Source: Zanthoxylum bungeanum | Taxonomy: Eukaryota > Streptophyta > Magnoliopsida > Sapindales > Rutaceae | Direction: 5' to 3' | Length of the DNA stretch: 64,000 nucleotides | NCBI GenBank assembly: GCA_019454045.1 | Contig: SKCR01038860.1 | Location: 54,817-118,816, forward strand | Part shown: positions 10,365 to 22,505 of the stretch, piece after piece | Numbering within the stretch: position 1 is the first letter of the stretch | Layout: each line of letters begins with the position of its first letter | Position numbers and translations under genes: made by a program | Notes under the pieces: generated by a model | The model's input: only the letters and a program-made list of their open reading frames with translations | Told to the model about the DNA's origin: nothing | Database searches by the model: none

Positions 10365-12421
10365 TGTTAGGGTTGGTGCTCGGAGTGCCAATCCAGATCG
10401 TATTTATATCCAATTTATGAATACGAGCAATTTCATTTTCCATAATATTACTTATTTAATGGTAGCACCTCTTGTCTTTTATACACAAATTCGATCTAAT
10501 TGGGATTAGATATCTAATTATGATTAGATTGAAAATAAATCTGATTTAGTGATACATGTATATTTGACAAAGACCCTAGTATTTACAACGTAGTGCGCAG
10601 TTACAACATAGTTTGTAATTGACATTGGGAAGCATCACTATAAGTTGTATATCCTTAAAAAAAGTTTCTTGTCAAGATTTACTAACACGGGTCGGTTAGT
10701 AAGATCTGCTGAGACCAGTACATGTCGTATATCATGACTTGGTCTGATGGTTTATCCCAATGAACCATGAGTATCGGGAGACTTGTATAGACATGTAGGT
10801 GTTTATTTGATAAACACTTAACAACTCACTGAAGATTTCCTAATATATGGTACACCAACGTCAATAGGAATATTCTCAAGTTGAGCGAGCATAGTGGTCC
10901 TTCGACTTGAGATACCACTATGGGTAATTGATGGCAGTCATGTCACCGATCTATTTAGATTAGACATCCGCTTGTTCGTTTGGTGTGGACTGATGTTGAT
11001 GATATCATGTGTGTATCAAGATAGAATCCATCAGTCATGTGTACATGGCATAGCCATCCTACACGTGTTTACGATCTAGTAAATCCATGGCCATTGTATA
11101 ACTTCGGAAATCAATTCCGAGAGTTATTTAGAGATCATAAATTTGAAAAGTCGACTATATTATACCGAAAGGTTTTGACGTTTTTATCTATATCCCAGGT
11201 ATAATATGGATAGCCTGTGACGGAGGGATTATACGTATGCAATGACCTCGACTTTCATAGTTTAGCGAGATTATCCGTGGTCGTCATAATTCATGAGTGG
11301 GTGAATTATGGACACGAAATTGAATTTCGTGACAGTCAAACCTAAACTTAGAGAGTCCCACAATATGAAGTGTAATCGTTGAGCACTTGGTACTTCATCG
11401 GAATAAAGGAGTTAATTTGAATTGTTTAAACGTTAAACGAAAACACATGTTTAAGGGCATTTTTGGTCAATCGTAATTATTGTGTATTTGTATCTGATAC
11501 ATAATTTGATTAGATACACATTAATTAATTGTCAAATGAGATTTTGACATATGCCATTAATATATTTATTTGTTATTTAATTTAAATAAAATACATATAT
11601 AATAATTATTATATTAATTAATTATTTAGATATTTAAATGTTAAATATTTGAATAATTAAATAATATTCATATTACATAAATGTTATGCAATATGTTTAA
11701 TTATTATTGATACATGTGGCATGTTTTAATTAAGCTTTAAGTGTGCAAATTTGATTTGTCCAAGTTAAAGCTTATCTTATCTTAATTTTAATTTAATGAA
11801 ATTAAAAGGGAAAGATGACCAAAATGCCCTCCTTTAGTCGGTCATCTTAATTTAAAAAGGAAAATATTTTCTTTTCTTCTTTAATGGTCTCATTGGCCGA
11901 AAAACCTTCATTTCCAAATACCTCTCAAATTCATTTGATGATTCAAGATGGAAAAGGAAGAAAAATCCAGAAAAAAGCTAAGGAATTAGAGGATTAAAGG
12001 TAATTCTACAAATCTCTAAGCTTAGAAATTTTCTTTCTTGTTTCTTGAAGATCTAGTGAGATCTAGGGTTTCTTATTTTCTATAATTTTGGGGCTTTTGG
12101 ATTTGGAGGATGGAATTGGAAGCATATTGCACGTGTGAAGTTATTTTGAGTAATATTATTGTAATATTTATTCAATTTGATCATTTGATGATATGTTGCC
12201 ATTCGAGAGTGTTATGACCACTCTTGTAATGCCTATAATTTTTTTTTTGGGTGGTTCATTGGTGGTGACTTGAATTGGTGTTTTGATTAATATGATTAAT
12301 GTTGAAAAAGTTGGATTAAAGCATGAAAAAATTATTATTTTTGTTGCAAAATCAGATCTGGAAAAAATGGGTTGTTTGTGATGAAAATGATGTCATTTGA
12401 ATGTATTGGATTTGTTTTGGG
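10365..12421 (+). mobile_element. Element S: long LTR, + orientation
   Basis: TGTTAGGGTTGGTGCTCGGA at 10365 matches, in inverse orientation, the outer end of the LTR at 38020-38588 (reverse complement of GAGCACCAACCCTAACA). Further shared blocks are GGTACACCAACGTCA (about 10850) and the line around GTATAGACATGTAGG. AGAGTCCCACAATATGAA (about 11355) is shared with 33108-35350. No primer binding site or coding region follows in this orientation, so it is either a solo LTR or the remnant of an element cut by the next LTR. The expected duplication of the flank TAGGA was not found on the right. The right end is tentative, placed where a TGTTGG begins. Confidence 0.55.
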
Positions 12422-14744
12422 TGTTGGAACAATTTCCGAAAATTGCTTGGAATTAAAATAAGCGAAAACGGTGAAAAACAGCATTACCGGGTGACTTTTG
12501 AACCAACCGAGTGATGGCTGCCCAAATAGTGAATTTATCACTTTTCGGGCAGTCCATGAACTGTACTACTACTATTGGGGCTGAACTGGGCAGCCCTCAT
12601 GTGTATTGGGTAGTCGGTTCAATTAAAAACGCGTTTTATGCCATTTTACGGAAAAACGTTTTCGTAAAAGTTTCGCGACGTTGCTTACTTATTTATGTCA
12701 TTATTTGATATCGAATAAATATGTTTAGGTGAAATATGAATAAATTATTCATATTGGATATTGAATAATTTATTTGGTAATTTAAAAAAGTTTTAAAATT
12801 ATGATTTCACTCGAACAGTGCTTCCGCCGTACCCACTGCCAAAATAACCCTTGAAATGCGTGAACAGTGGATGTATTTCAGTTCTAATTTTACACTTGAA
12901 AATAACTCCAACACAACCCCAAAACAACCCATTGTGTTCACAAAAAATTCTGGATTAAAACCCAATTAAACTGAGCCCCGATTTCACCAAACTTTGGGCG
13001 ACAATGAGCAAAAATAATGCTCACTGTCGTGGAATATGAAAGAAAGATGAAGATGAGTTTTGGTTCAACACCACAAAGTCTTCCGAGCTATAACTCATTA
13101 CCAATGGAAAGTAGTGTGGGCTACACTCACAAAATTAATCCCTAAACATTTTACAGGTTAATGTCACACAAGGGAAAATTTTGTTTTTCTTATTGTTTTT
13201 CTTTTTATTTTCTCAACAATTTAAGAGAGTTTGGAAAAGAAGAAGATGGAGGCCAGGTTTAGAATGAAAATGATTAGCAAAAAGAAAAATATAATTTTCT
13301 TTTATATTTAGGGTTATTTGTTTACAAAATAAACAAGCCATTCCCCTCCCCCTTAAGGGCTACTTTCGGCCAAGGAGTAAGGAATTCCAAAAAAATTTGC
13401 AACAAATAAATATAATATTAAATGCTATCATCATGTAGAAATATATTACAAAAATAGATATTCAATTACCCTTTTTGAAAACATAACTTCCAAAAGTAAC
13501 CAATGATTTCCAAAATCCAAAACTTGAAATTCCAATAATGGCCTTATTAAATTATATCACATATAATTTAACATATAATTATTAAAACCATATATTAAGT
13601 TTTAATATATAGTTTGAAGTGTGAAAAAATAATATCATTAATCATATTAATAATATTTATACATATGTGAGTATATAATTGGACTATCCAATTATACTAA
13701 ATCTGCTACAGTATATTAAGCTAGCACGGGGACCAAATGGACTTACGGTTCGGAGCTCCGATAATCTCGAAATATTAATTAAGCTCTTAATTAAATATTT
13801 CGAATTATTAATTTTGGGTTTTTCCACTAAAAACCCGAAGCTGCACTCTCGTTGCCGCAGATAGTATATTAAGCCGAACCACGTCGGTGTCCATCGATAT
13901 AGTCATTACATACAGACTAACCCTTCACGAGTATCTCGTAATTAGACCCAAGTCACAATGTCCGTTATACCCCTCTAATTATTTTTACCTTAAGTACCGT
14001 TGATTCTCTAATGAACGATTTATTCATAACCATTATGAATGTTAATCTTTCTATTCATAATAGAAAGACTTGAGCGCTCTAACCGTTCAAGTACCGAATC
14101 AACCCTTAAGAAAGATATTCATCTACTTCTGGCAAGAATGAATGAACTCCATATCTATGTAAAATGTCCCCAGCTACACACCAACCCATGTCCCCAAGTT
14201 ACGTAGCTATTAGTTATGATTGCTACACCAACCTTACCTTTGTAAATCAAAAGACATAGCCTGCCATGCATGAGTTCGTAATACACCCAGGATTAAGATC
14301 AATCCATATATGACCATCTGGTAGATTGAAATGAATTTCTTTATTTAACGAATATTATAATAAACTCATTTCTATATAGGTCAAGCCCTATATGATCACA
14401 TCATATAAGGTTCCTCAATTCTCATGTCTCCACATGGACGATCCCGGACCAAGGTCGTCATACAGTTATAGAATGGACAACAACTATAGATAAACCAAAA
14501 ACAAAGTACCCGTTTTGTTTGCACTCTATTGAATATGTTTTAATACTAATTTTAGACTTAAATCCTCTTGTGCATGACACTCATACACTAGGTCTGAAGG
14601 CACATGAGTGATCTAGGATAGAAAAGATAATATACAATATGCGATATTAAATAAACACTTTGATAAATGAACAATGCATCATTTTATTTCATATAACATA
14701 ATGTCATTTACATTATATGATGCTCTAGGGCATATATCCCAACA
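12422..14744 (-). repeat. 3' LTR of element O
   Basis: The right end is certain: CATATATCCCAACA ends at 14744 directly beside a polypurine tract. The left end is tentative, set at TGTTGG (12422), which pairs with the terminal CCAACA as the short inverted ends expected of an LTR and gives 2323 bp. A TATA-like AAATATAAAAG is visible on the minus strand at about 13290-13312. The interior is AT-rich, with small reading frames of no recognised content. Confidence 0.55.
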
Positions 14745-14759
14745 ATCTCCCACTTGCAC
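14745..14759 (-). other. Polypurine tract of element O
   Basis: On the minus strand this reads GTGCAAGTGGGAGAT directly before the LTR start TGTTGGGATA. A purine block of the form AAGTGGGAGAT next to the 3' LTR is the normal plus-strand primer of plant copia elements. It fixes the element's strand. Confidence 0.85.
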
Positions 14760-16450
14760 TAGAGCAAATGAGACATGTCATATAATCATAGACCATCTAG
14801 GTGACCTTCAAACACTTTAGCCAACAAGGTCTTCGTAAACGGATCAGCCAGGTTCTCTGCGGGTATAATCTTTGTAACAAAAACGTCTTCTTTATGTACT
14901 ATCTCCCTGATGAGATGTTATTTCCTCTCTATATGATTTCCCCTCTTGTGACTTCTTGGTTCCTTTGAATTTGCCATTACACCACTATTATCGCAATAAA
15001 GTATGAGTGCTCTGTCTATATCTGGAATGATTTCCAGATCTCCCAAGAACTTACGGAGCTAGATTGCTTCCTTAGCTGCTTCTCAAACTGCTACATACTC
15101 AGTCTCTATAGTGGAGTCAGCAATACAAGATTGTTTTATACTCTGCCATATTATAGCCCCACCACCTAGGGTGAACACTGATCCAGATGTTGATTCCTTA
15201 AAATCTACATTCGTCTGAAAATCAGAGTATGTATATCCTCTTAGGATCATATCCTCACCAGAATACACAAGCATATAATCTCTCATTCTCTTAAGATACT
15301 TGAGAATGTGTTTCACAGCTATCCAATGATCCAATCACTGGTTAGACTGAAACCTACTGACTACTCCCACTGCAAAGCAGATGTCTGTCATGCATAATAT
15401 AGCATACATGAGACTACCAACTGCTGAGGAATATGTGATATGTCTCATTTCCTCAACTTTTTGAGGTGTCTTAGGAGACTGTTCATTTGACAAATGAATT
15501 CCATATCGAAAAGGCAAATTGCCTTTCTTGTAATTCTGCATCCCAAATCACACAAGGATCTTGTCGATGTAGGATGTCTGAGACATAGCTAACAGTTGTT
15601 TCTTGCGATCCCAAAGTATATGTATCCTAAGAACATAACTTCCCTCTCCCAAATATTACATTTGGAATTGGTTAGCTAGCCAGGTATTCACGTCCGATAA
15701 TATCTTTACATCATTCCCAATGAGTAAAATATCATCGACATATAAAACAAGAAAAACCACATTCCTTTCAATGACGCGCTTGTATGCACAAGGCTCATCA
15801 ACATTCTGATCAAAGTCATAAGACTTGATCATTGTATCAAATCTTATGTTCCAAGATCAAGATGCTTACTTGACTCCATAAATAGACCTTTGCAGCTTGC
15901 AAACTTTTTGCTTTTGACATTGGGCTATGAACCCACTGGTTGTACTCTATAGATACACTCATCAAGATTGTCATTGAAGAATGTAGTCTTGATGTCCATA
16001 TGTCAATTCTCATAGTCATAATATGCAGCAATGGATAGAATAGTGCAGATGGATTTTAGCATGGCTACTGGTGAGAAAGTTTCCTCATAGTCAACTCCCT
16101 CTTTCTGGGTATAACCTTTAGACACTTGCCTAGCCTTGAAGGTCTGTACCTTCCCATCTCCTCACCTATTTCTCTTGTAGATCCAGTTTCAACCTATAGG
16201 TTTTTCCCTATCAGGTTGGTCTACAAGTTCCCAGACTGAGTTGGACTACATGGACTCCATCTTTAAGTTCATGGCTTTGAGCCATTCCTCTTTATGAGAA
16301 TCTTCCATTGCACTATGATAGGTCAATAAATCATCTACACCATCGCTGGAGGCAACAACTTGTGCCTCTCTAACTCCTAGATAGCGATCAGGTTGTCGTA
16401 CAACCCTCCCACTATGTCTAGGGGGCAGATCATTCTGAAGAACTTGCATC
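14760..16450 (-). pseudogene. Element O reverse transcriptase and RNase H, broken
   Basis: RNase H is clear at 15083-15334 (IAVKHILKYLKRMRDYMLVY, then STSGSVFTLGGGAIIWQS, then ADSTIETEYVAV). Its C-terminus (HLIREIVHKEDV, AENLADPFTK) lies at about 14790-14880. The RT end around GNLPFRYGIHLSNEQSPKTP is at 15335-15541. The start of the RT region (RHSGRVVRQPDRYLG, then HKEEWLKAMNLKMESM) is open in 16246-16449. Between 15550 and 16240 fragments of RT are spread over all frames. The reverse transcriptase would copy the element RNA; with this many stops it cannot be made. Confidence 0.8.
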
Positions 16451-16984
16451 TGACGCTCAGATATCGAAGATTCTATGTGTTTATAAACTGAATGTGACGA
16501 TGGTTTCTGGTCAAACCAACAAGTAACTCATCGAGTAACACTTTACTTCAAGGTTTGAACTCCTTCATATAGTCATCCTCTAGAAATGTAGCGTTTGTCA
16601 ATACAAACACTTTTTTATCATCAGAGCTATAGAAGAATCCACCCCTGGTCTCATTAGGATAGCCTACAAATAGGCACACATGGGAACGCGGCTCCAACTT
16701 TGTAGTCTTATTCTTCAGCACATGTGTTGGACACCCCTATATATGGAAATGTCATAAAATAGTTTCATGACCACTCCACAACTCTAAGGGAGGCTTAAGA
16801 ACAAACTTAGATGGAACTAAATTAAGGATATACATTTCTTTTTGCAATGCATATCCCAAAATGAACTAGGTAATGAGCTATAACTAAACATAGATCTTAT
16901 CATGTCTAGTAGGGTCCGATTTCTCCTCTCTGCAACACCATTTTATTGTGGTGTTCCAGGTGTTGTGAGCTAGGATACTATCCC
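16451..16984 (-). pseudogene. Element O integrase, C-terminal part
   Basis: This continues the integrase core that starts on the other side of element I. At 16925-16984 the minus strand reads GIVS, a stop, then LTTPGTPQ, which is the segment carrying the third catalytic Glu in copia integrases. GYPNETRGGFFYSSDDKKVF and ATFLEDDY follow at about 16575-16660. Stops are frequent. Confidence 0.75.
16980..16984. repeat. Target-site duplication ATCCC, left copy
   Basis: ATCCC lies directly left of the LTR of element I (TGTTAGGAAGC at 16985). The same five bases occur directly after the other LTR at 25830-25834. Five base pairs is the usual duplication made by Ty1/copia integrases. Confidence 0.92.
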
Positions 16985-18901
16985 TGTTAGGAAGCGGCAG
17001 CGAGTGCGCAGCGGAAAATTAAAAATTATGATGCCGCTATCCCTTTGCCCAACACCCGTTTGGTTTGATTATTCCACAAGCCTAGGCATGTGACTATATA
17101 ATCTAAGCATAAAAAAACACATAAAACATGCAAAGAACATAAACTTAAACATGCTAACTATCATAAGAACTCTAATTAAAAAGAAAGAAAAAGACTTACT
17201 TGAACCGAAGACTCCTACAGTCCTCCCTCCAATCTACAAGCTTTTCTCGAACTCAGCAAGCTCTTCCACGTTCCAAAGAGCCACCCAAGTGTGTGGCCTC
17301 CAAAGGTGCCCACACCAAAGCCAAAACTCAACGGCAAGACTACGCCTTGAGTGCACGGGTATTTTGCCTCGGTGCTAGCCAAGACAAATACTCAAAACTT
17401 TTAACTTGAGATTCCTCTAGTCAATTAGACTTAAGGATCCTCAAAATTAGTGGCTTACTCTTAAACTTTAGAGTTTCTCACTTATATAAACCCAAGATAT
17501 GAAAGGTTTTTGGTGTAAAAATTTGTAAAGAATTATTTGGGTTTATATAGGTGCTCCAAAGATAACAAAATTAATTAAGAATCCGATGTGGGATAAATTC
17601 TAATTAAATCTTAGCCATTGGATCTTAATATAGTGGTTTAATGAGATTATAAAACCCTAATAAGAGTTTGGGTTGAATTGGAATTTAAAACAAATAAAAT
17701 ATAAAATATAATAAAAAAACACAGATTTTTATTTATTTATTTATTTTCTTATTCATTTTTCCAATTCCCAAAGTGCCCATATCATCATTCACCAATCCCT
17801 GTTCAATAATTAAACATATTGAACCATTTATGAACAATTCCTATAACAATCATATATGCTGTTAAATTTGTACTGTGCACTGTTAACCGTTGATTTCGAC
17901 TTTGTTGTGTGTGACCTTTTGGGTTCCCCTTAAGTTGGACATGAAATGAATCGTGATAATTTAATCGAACATAAATTATCCTATGATCAGATGGTCGTTT
18001 GATTTCAATGACCAAGGTTGACATCTAGCAACATGCCAAGGCCCCAAATAAGAATGAAAGATATATACCCAATTTGTATGTGATTTACATATCATACGGT
18101 CCCTCGCCTCACTGTATCCCCACCGTTTGACCTAGGTATGGAAATTGTCTACCCATATAGTCAAAGGTATGATGTTGATAGTGTCATTAATCGTGTTAAT
18201 CCAAGAATCTCACATGATTCTTCCGCTGTGACCACAGTCTAAAGCACTGATCACACATATCAACCCGCGAACTGGAATACTACTCTTATATGAAAATATT
18301 ATCCGAGAGAGTGGCGATTCTCTGTTGTATCTTTACAAACTTAATGTGTTTCAACAAATGACCCCATACCCTTATGACCGGATCTTTTAGAATGGGGAAG
18401 GAGAATGTCAAAGTTAGTTGATCCACACATAAGATTGTAAGGACCTCAAGTCTAAGGACTATTCATACAATCGATACATGAAAGTTCTCACAAACACATG
18501 GGATAAACACTCCATGTGAAAACTTTCGGTGGTCAGTTCGATGGACACGAGCAACTCATGTATCCATGTGATACACCAAGCGGACGGATCTCCGCTAGTA
18601 GCCTATGAGATCGGCTACCCCACTTAAGGGCGGATTATATCATCATGCTAGTCTCTTCGCTTTGTGAACGCCCAGATTATTCAAAAAACTATGACTATGA
18701 ACGTTTGAGGGTAATGATTCTCATAAGGCGTGGAAGCCATCATCGTATTACTCCAAGGGCTTTATTTCAGTGTTTGATAATTCATATAATTTTTGTAAGA
18801 CGCGTATAATAAAGATTGCCATTTTATTAATTAATGAAAATATTACAAATACATGTACATATAGCCCATCCACAAGTTTGGTATAAGGTATATCCCTAAC
18901 A
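16985..18901 (-). repeat. 3' LTR of element I (left)
   Basis: It starts TGTTAGGAAGCGGC and ends ATATCCCTAACA, 1917 bp with the inverted ends TGTTAGG/CCTAACA. On the minus strand a TATA box, CCTATATAAACC, is at 17539-17551. The same box occurs in the other LTR at about 24439-24451. Small plus-strand frames inside (for example 17151-17378) are repeated in the other LTR and are not genes. Confidence 0.92.
17541..17550 (-). promoter_or_regulatory. TATA box in the LTR of element I
   Basis: The minus strand reads CTATATAAAC within GGAGCACCTATATAAACCC. It is conserved at the equivalent place of the right LTR (24441-24450), which would be the one driving the element's RNA. Its position inside the LTR suits the U3/R border. 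Confidence 0.55.
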
Positions 18902-18920
18902 ATCTCCCACAAGTTGGGTA
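18902..18920 (-). other. Polypurine tract of element I
   Basis: On the minus strand ACCCAACTTGTGGGAGATT abuts the LTR start TGTTAGGGATA. It is the copia-type plus-strand primer and confirms the reading direction. Confidence 0.85.
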
Positions 18921-20132
18921 TAAGGCATATCCCTAACTAGTATGCAAGATTATCTTCTGTGGGTATTTTCTCTATAATAACTTTTTTTCTATCAACAATC
19001 TCTCTTATGAGATGAAATCGCCTGAGTACATGCTTGGATTTATGGTGGGACCTTGGTTTCTTTGATTAAGCAATGGCGCCCGTGTTATCACAGTACATCG
19101 TGACACCATTCTTTATTGCGGGAAGCACTTCCAGCTCCATGATGAACTTCTTTATCCAGACTGCTTCTTTAGCTGCCTTAGATGCTGTAATATACTCAGC
19201 TTCAGTGGTGGAGTCTGCTGTAGTTGACTGGTTTGAGCTTTTCCAACTGACAGCTCCACCATTCAAAGTAAACAGATATCCTGTTTGCGATCTGCTGTCA
19301 TCCCTATCGGTCTGAAAGCTCGCATCACAGTAACCAATGACTTTCATCTCAGAACAATCTCCGTATGTCAAAAAAACATCCTTAGTTCTTCTCAGATACT
19401 TGAGGATTGTTTTGACATCTGCCCAGTGTTGCTCACCAGGATTTTCCTGATACCTGCTCGTTATGGTAAGAGCATAAGAGACATCAGGTCTTGTACGTAG
19501 CATGGCGTACATGATTGATCCTATTTCTGAAACATAAGGGATTATACTCATACGCTCTCTATCTGAAGGAGTATGTGGACATTGCTCCTTAGATAATTTG
19601 ATTCCATGACAAGTAGGTAAATTACCTCTTTTGGAATCTTCCATTTTGAATCTTTTCAAAACTTTATCTATGTACGTATATTGAGAAAGTCCTAACAACC
19701 TCTTAGATCTATTATGGTAGATCTTAATGCCGAGGATGTAGGCTGCTTCTCCCAAATCTTTCATGGAGAAATTCTGAGATAACTATTGCTTGTTGGCTTG
19801 CATCATGGGAATATCATTCCTGATGATTAATATGTCATCGACATATAATACAAGAAATATAACAGCACTCCCACTACTTTTCCTGTAAACACAAGGCTCA
19901 TCTACATTTTTGATGAAGTCAAATTCTTTGATTGTCTCATCAAATCGTATATTCCAACTTTTAGAGGCTTGCTTGAGTCCATAAATGGATCGTTTAAGCC
20001 TGCATACTTTATTATGATCATCCTTGATTCAAACCCCTCAGGTTGTGTCATATAGACTTCCTCTACGAGGTTCCCATTAAGGAAAGCTGTTTTGACATCC
20101 ATCTGCCAAATCTCATAATCAATGTCACACAT
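18921..20132 (-). pseudogene. Element I reverse transcriptase (partial) and RNase H
   Basis: RT palm and RNase H are open in 19066-19764: MKDLGEAAYILGIKIYHNRS, then LSQYTYIDKVLKRFKMEDSK, then MYAMLRTRPDVSYALTITSR, then RNase H with the acids in VIGYCDASFQTD, STTEAEYITAS and MYCDNTGAIA. The RNase H tail (HLIREIVDRKKV) continues to about 18930 after a stop. The RT catalytic YVDD box lies at about 19830-19845 in a separate frame segment. The RT start is at 19902-20132 (YEIWQMDVKTAFLNGNLVEE). The usual fingers region of about 100 codons before that is missing (see the junction at 20125-20140). Confidence 0.88.
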
Positions 20133-20140
20133 TGCTTCGT
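20125..20140 (-). other. In-frame deletion junction in RT of element I
   Basis: On the minus strand the linker before RT (PTSYDEAM) runs without a frame change into CDIDYEIWQMDVK. In related copia elements, such as D at 40499-40999, about 100 codons separate these two points: the conserved WxxAM, IGCKWVYK and YKVRLV segments. The deletion keeps the frame. Confidence 0.8.
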
Positions 20141-20252
20141 CATAACTGGTGGGATCGTCATTATCAATGACCTGATCATATTCCTTATCAATATGGAAAC
20201 CATATCTTTCAGGCTCATATCTTTCCCTACCAGACCTTCTAAGTTCATAACC

Positions 20253-21400
20253 TTATGGTTGTTCCGTCGCTGCCCTTTTGAGGGGCCTGGGATTTAGTTC
20301 TATGTTAGTTTGTTCTTCTCGTACCTCATCGAGGTCAAGTCTACTCCCACTATATTTCTTGAGAAGGAATTCATTCTCTAGAAATTTAGCATTTCGTGAG
20401 ACAAATGTTTTTTGTTCATTAGGGACGTAGAACACATATGCTCTTGAGTTCAAGGCATATCCTACAAACTTACATTTAACTGCCCTATCATCCAATTTAT
20501 TAGTTTTTGTGAGCTTAACAATTGTGTCACATCGCCAAACTCTTAAATAACTAAGACTATGATGTTTCCCAGACCATAACTCATATGGTGTTTGACTAAC
20601 AGTCTTGGAAGGAACATGGTTTAGTAGTAGTGTTGCAATTTCTAAACCAAGACAGTAAAATGAAAGAGGTAGATATGTGCCTGGCATCATTGATCGGACC
20701 ATATCTAATAATGTCTGATTTCTCCTTTCGAAGACCCCATTATGCTGTGGAGTTGCCGGAGGAGTCCACTGGGAAACAATGATATTTTTTGTCAAGTAAT
20801 CTTGAAATGCGTCGCTTAAGTATTCACCACCTCGGTCAGACCTGAGTGACTTAATACTTTTATTAAGCTGGTTTTCTACTTCACCTTTGAAGTCTTTGAA
20901 TTTCTCAAAGGCTTCAGATTTGTACCGAATAAGGTACACATACCCATATAACGAGTGATCATCGATAAAGGTAATGAAGTAGGAGAATCCACCTCTAGCG
21001 ATGATTGACATTGGTCCGTATAAATAAGAGTGTATGAGTTCTAATGTCTCCGCTGCACGCAGTCCTTCACCTTTGAAGGGTAATTTGGTCATTTTACCAA
21101 GTAAACAAGACTCACAAGTTCCATAAGATTCATATTTGAAGGGTCTGAAATACCCATCCTTATGTAGCTTAGTTAATCTTGTTTCATTGATATGACTTAA
21201 ATGACTGTGCCATAGAAGTGATTCATTGAGATTATTTGAGTTAACGTTGTATATATTAGAGGTTGAACATTCTTTGTTAGTTTGTAAGACATAGATACCA
21301 TTATTAAAAATCCTATATCCATATTTTATTTCATTGAAATAAATAGAACATTCATTACAACTTATTAGGCATGAAAAGCCATTATTACATAAAGAATAAA
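20253..21400 (-). pseudogene. Element I integrase and GAG-pre-integrase
   Basis: The core is open in 20253-21092 (279 codons). The first catalytic Asp is in the segment YFITFIDDHSLYGYVYLI, where the family has FIDDxSRY. The second is in SLRSDRGGEYLSDAF, and the Glu is in TPPATPQHNGVFERRNQTL. All three DDE acids are present. The copia C-terminal signature follows (TPYELWSGKHHSLSYLRVW, then KCKFVGYALNSRAYVFY). The zinc-binding GAG-pre-integrase part (HLSHINETR...CESCLLGK) is upstream at about 21095-21200 in a frame broken by stops. Confidence 0.88.
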
Positions 21401-21401
21401 T

Positions 21402-21640
21402 TCAAATGATGTTCTTTACTAGAGAAGGTACATAAACACAATCTTCTAAGTCAAAAACTAAACCATTCGGCAAAACTAATGAATAAGTCCCCACGCACAA
21501 TGCAGCCAGTTTTGCTCCATTAGCTATGCGTAAGTCAAACTCCCCATGACGGAGTCTCCTACTGTTTCTCAGGCCCTGCACATTGTTACACAAGTGATTC
21601 CCACAACCGGTGTCAAGCACCCAAGTAGAAGGTTCATAGT
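21402..21640 (-). pseudogene. Element I aspartic protease
   Basis: It is open as part of 21402-21803. The active site is STWVLDTGCGNHLCNNVQGL (DTG, about 21567-21628), followed by RRLRHGEFDLRIANGAKLAA and the copia protease end DLEDCVYVPSLVKNII. The catalytic DTG is intact. A stop follows at 21402, just after the protease, where the polyprotein should continue. Confidence 0.85.
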
Positions 21641-22505
21641 TTTGAGAATATAGTTCAATCATATACAACATACCTGAAGCATTGGGCTTCTTGGCCTCTT
21701 GGGCTTCCCTAGCTTCATTGGCTTTCAAGGATCTGCAGTTTTTCTTCCAATGACCATTCTTTCCACAAAAGAAACATTTCCCCTTTCCCTTTTTCTTCTC
21801 CACCTTACCATTGGGCTTTAGGTGATCTGGAGCCTTGGCATTGCCCTTATTTTTCTTTGGACCTCATGGCTTCAGGTCCGTACCCATAAGCATGATAAAG
21901 GTTCTAAGCTCCGATTTCAAGTCATTCTCTGCTTGCTTTATCAAATTATGCAATTCTGCTAAAGTAACTTCTTTATTAGATAGATAAAACTGCATAATAA
22001 AGTTAAAGAAGTCTTTTGGTAAGGACTGAAGAATTAGATCGTGACCTATCTCATGATCCATGATGAACCCGAAGTTGGCCAATTTTTCAATCTGGCCAAT
22101 CATCTTAAGCAAATGTCCACTAACAGATCATTCTTTATACCTTATTTGGAATAAGGCATATGACACTTGGAATCTCACGGTATGAACGGAAGTTGCATAC
22201 AACTCCTTTAAGTGAAAAATGATGGTTTGAGCATCCATATCTTCGTGAGCTTTCTGAAATTCATCCGACATAGAGCCAAACATTATGCAAACTACTTGCT
22301 CATAATCATCGATGTGTTTCTTCCAAGCATCAAATGTATTTTGGTCAGCATCTTCTACGGGTTCAGGGGGAAATTGTCTTTTAAGAACATATAAAATATT
22401 TTCTTGTCTTAAGACAATTTTAAGGTTTCTAAACCAGTCATTGTAGTTGTCCCTTTTGAGCTTACGCTCATCAAGGATGGAACGAAATGATATTCTGTTT
22501 GCCAT
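21641..22505 (-). pseudogene. gag: Element I gag with zinc knuckle
   Basis: The start is ATG at 22505-22503 (MANRISFRSILDERKLKRDN). A UBN2-type capsid core follows (YNDWFRNLKIVLRQENILYV, then IMFGSMSDEFQKAHEDMDAQ) up to a stop at 22128-22130. It resumes at 22112 (MIGQIEKLANFGFIMDHEIG, then DLILQSLPKDFFNF) to a second stop at 21864-21866, and then reaches the CCHC zinc knuckle CFFCGKNGHWKKNC at about 21732-21776. Two single stops are the only breaks, so this gag is close to intact. It would form the cytoplasmic particle that packages element RNA. Confidence 0.88.

Noticed and set aside
13679..13864. 61-codon plus-strand ORF beside the O LTR
   Set aside because: It is inside the LTR of O, antisense to it, with no family match.
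17151..17409. Short ORFs that look protein-like and recur at 24050-24277
   Set aside because: They lie at equivalent places in both LTRs of element I, on the strand opposite to the element, and have no family content. The repetition is due to the LTRs.
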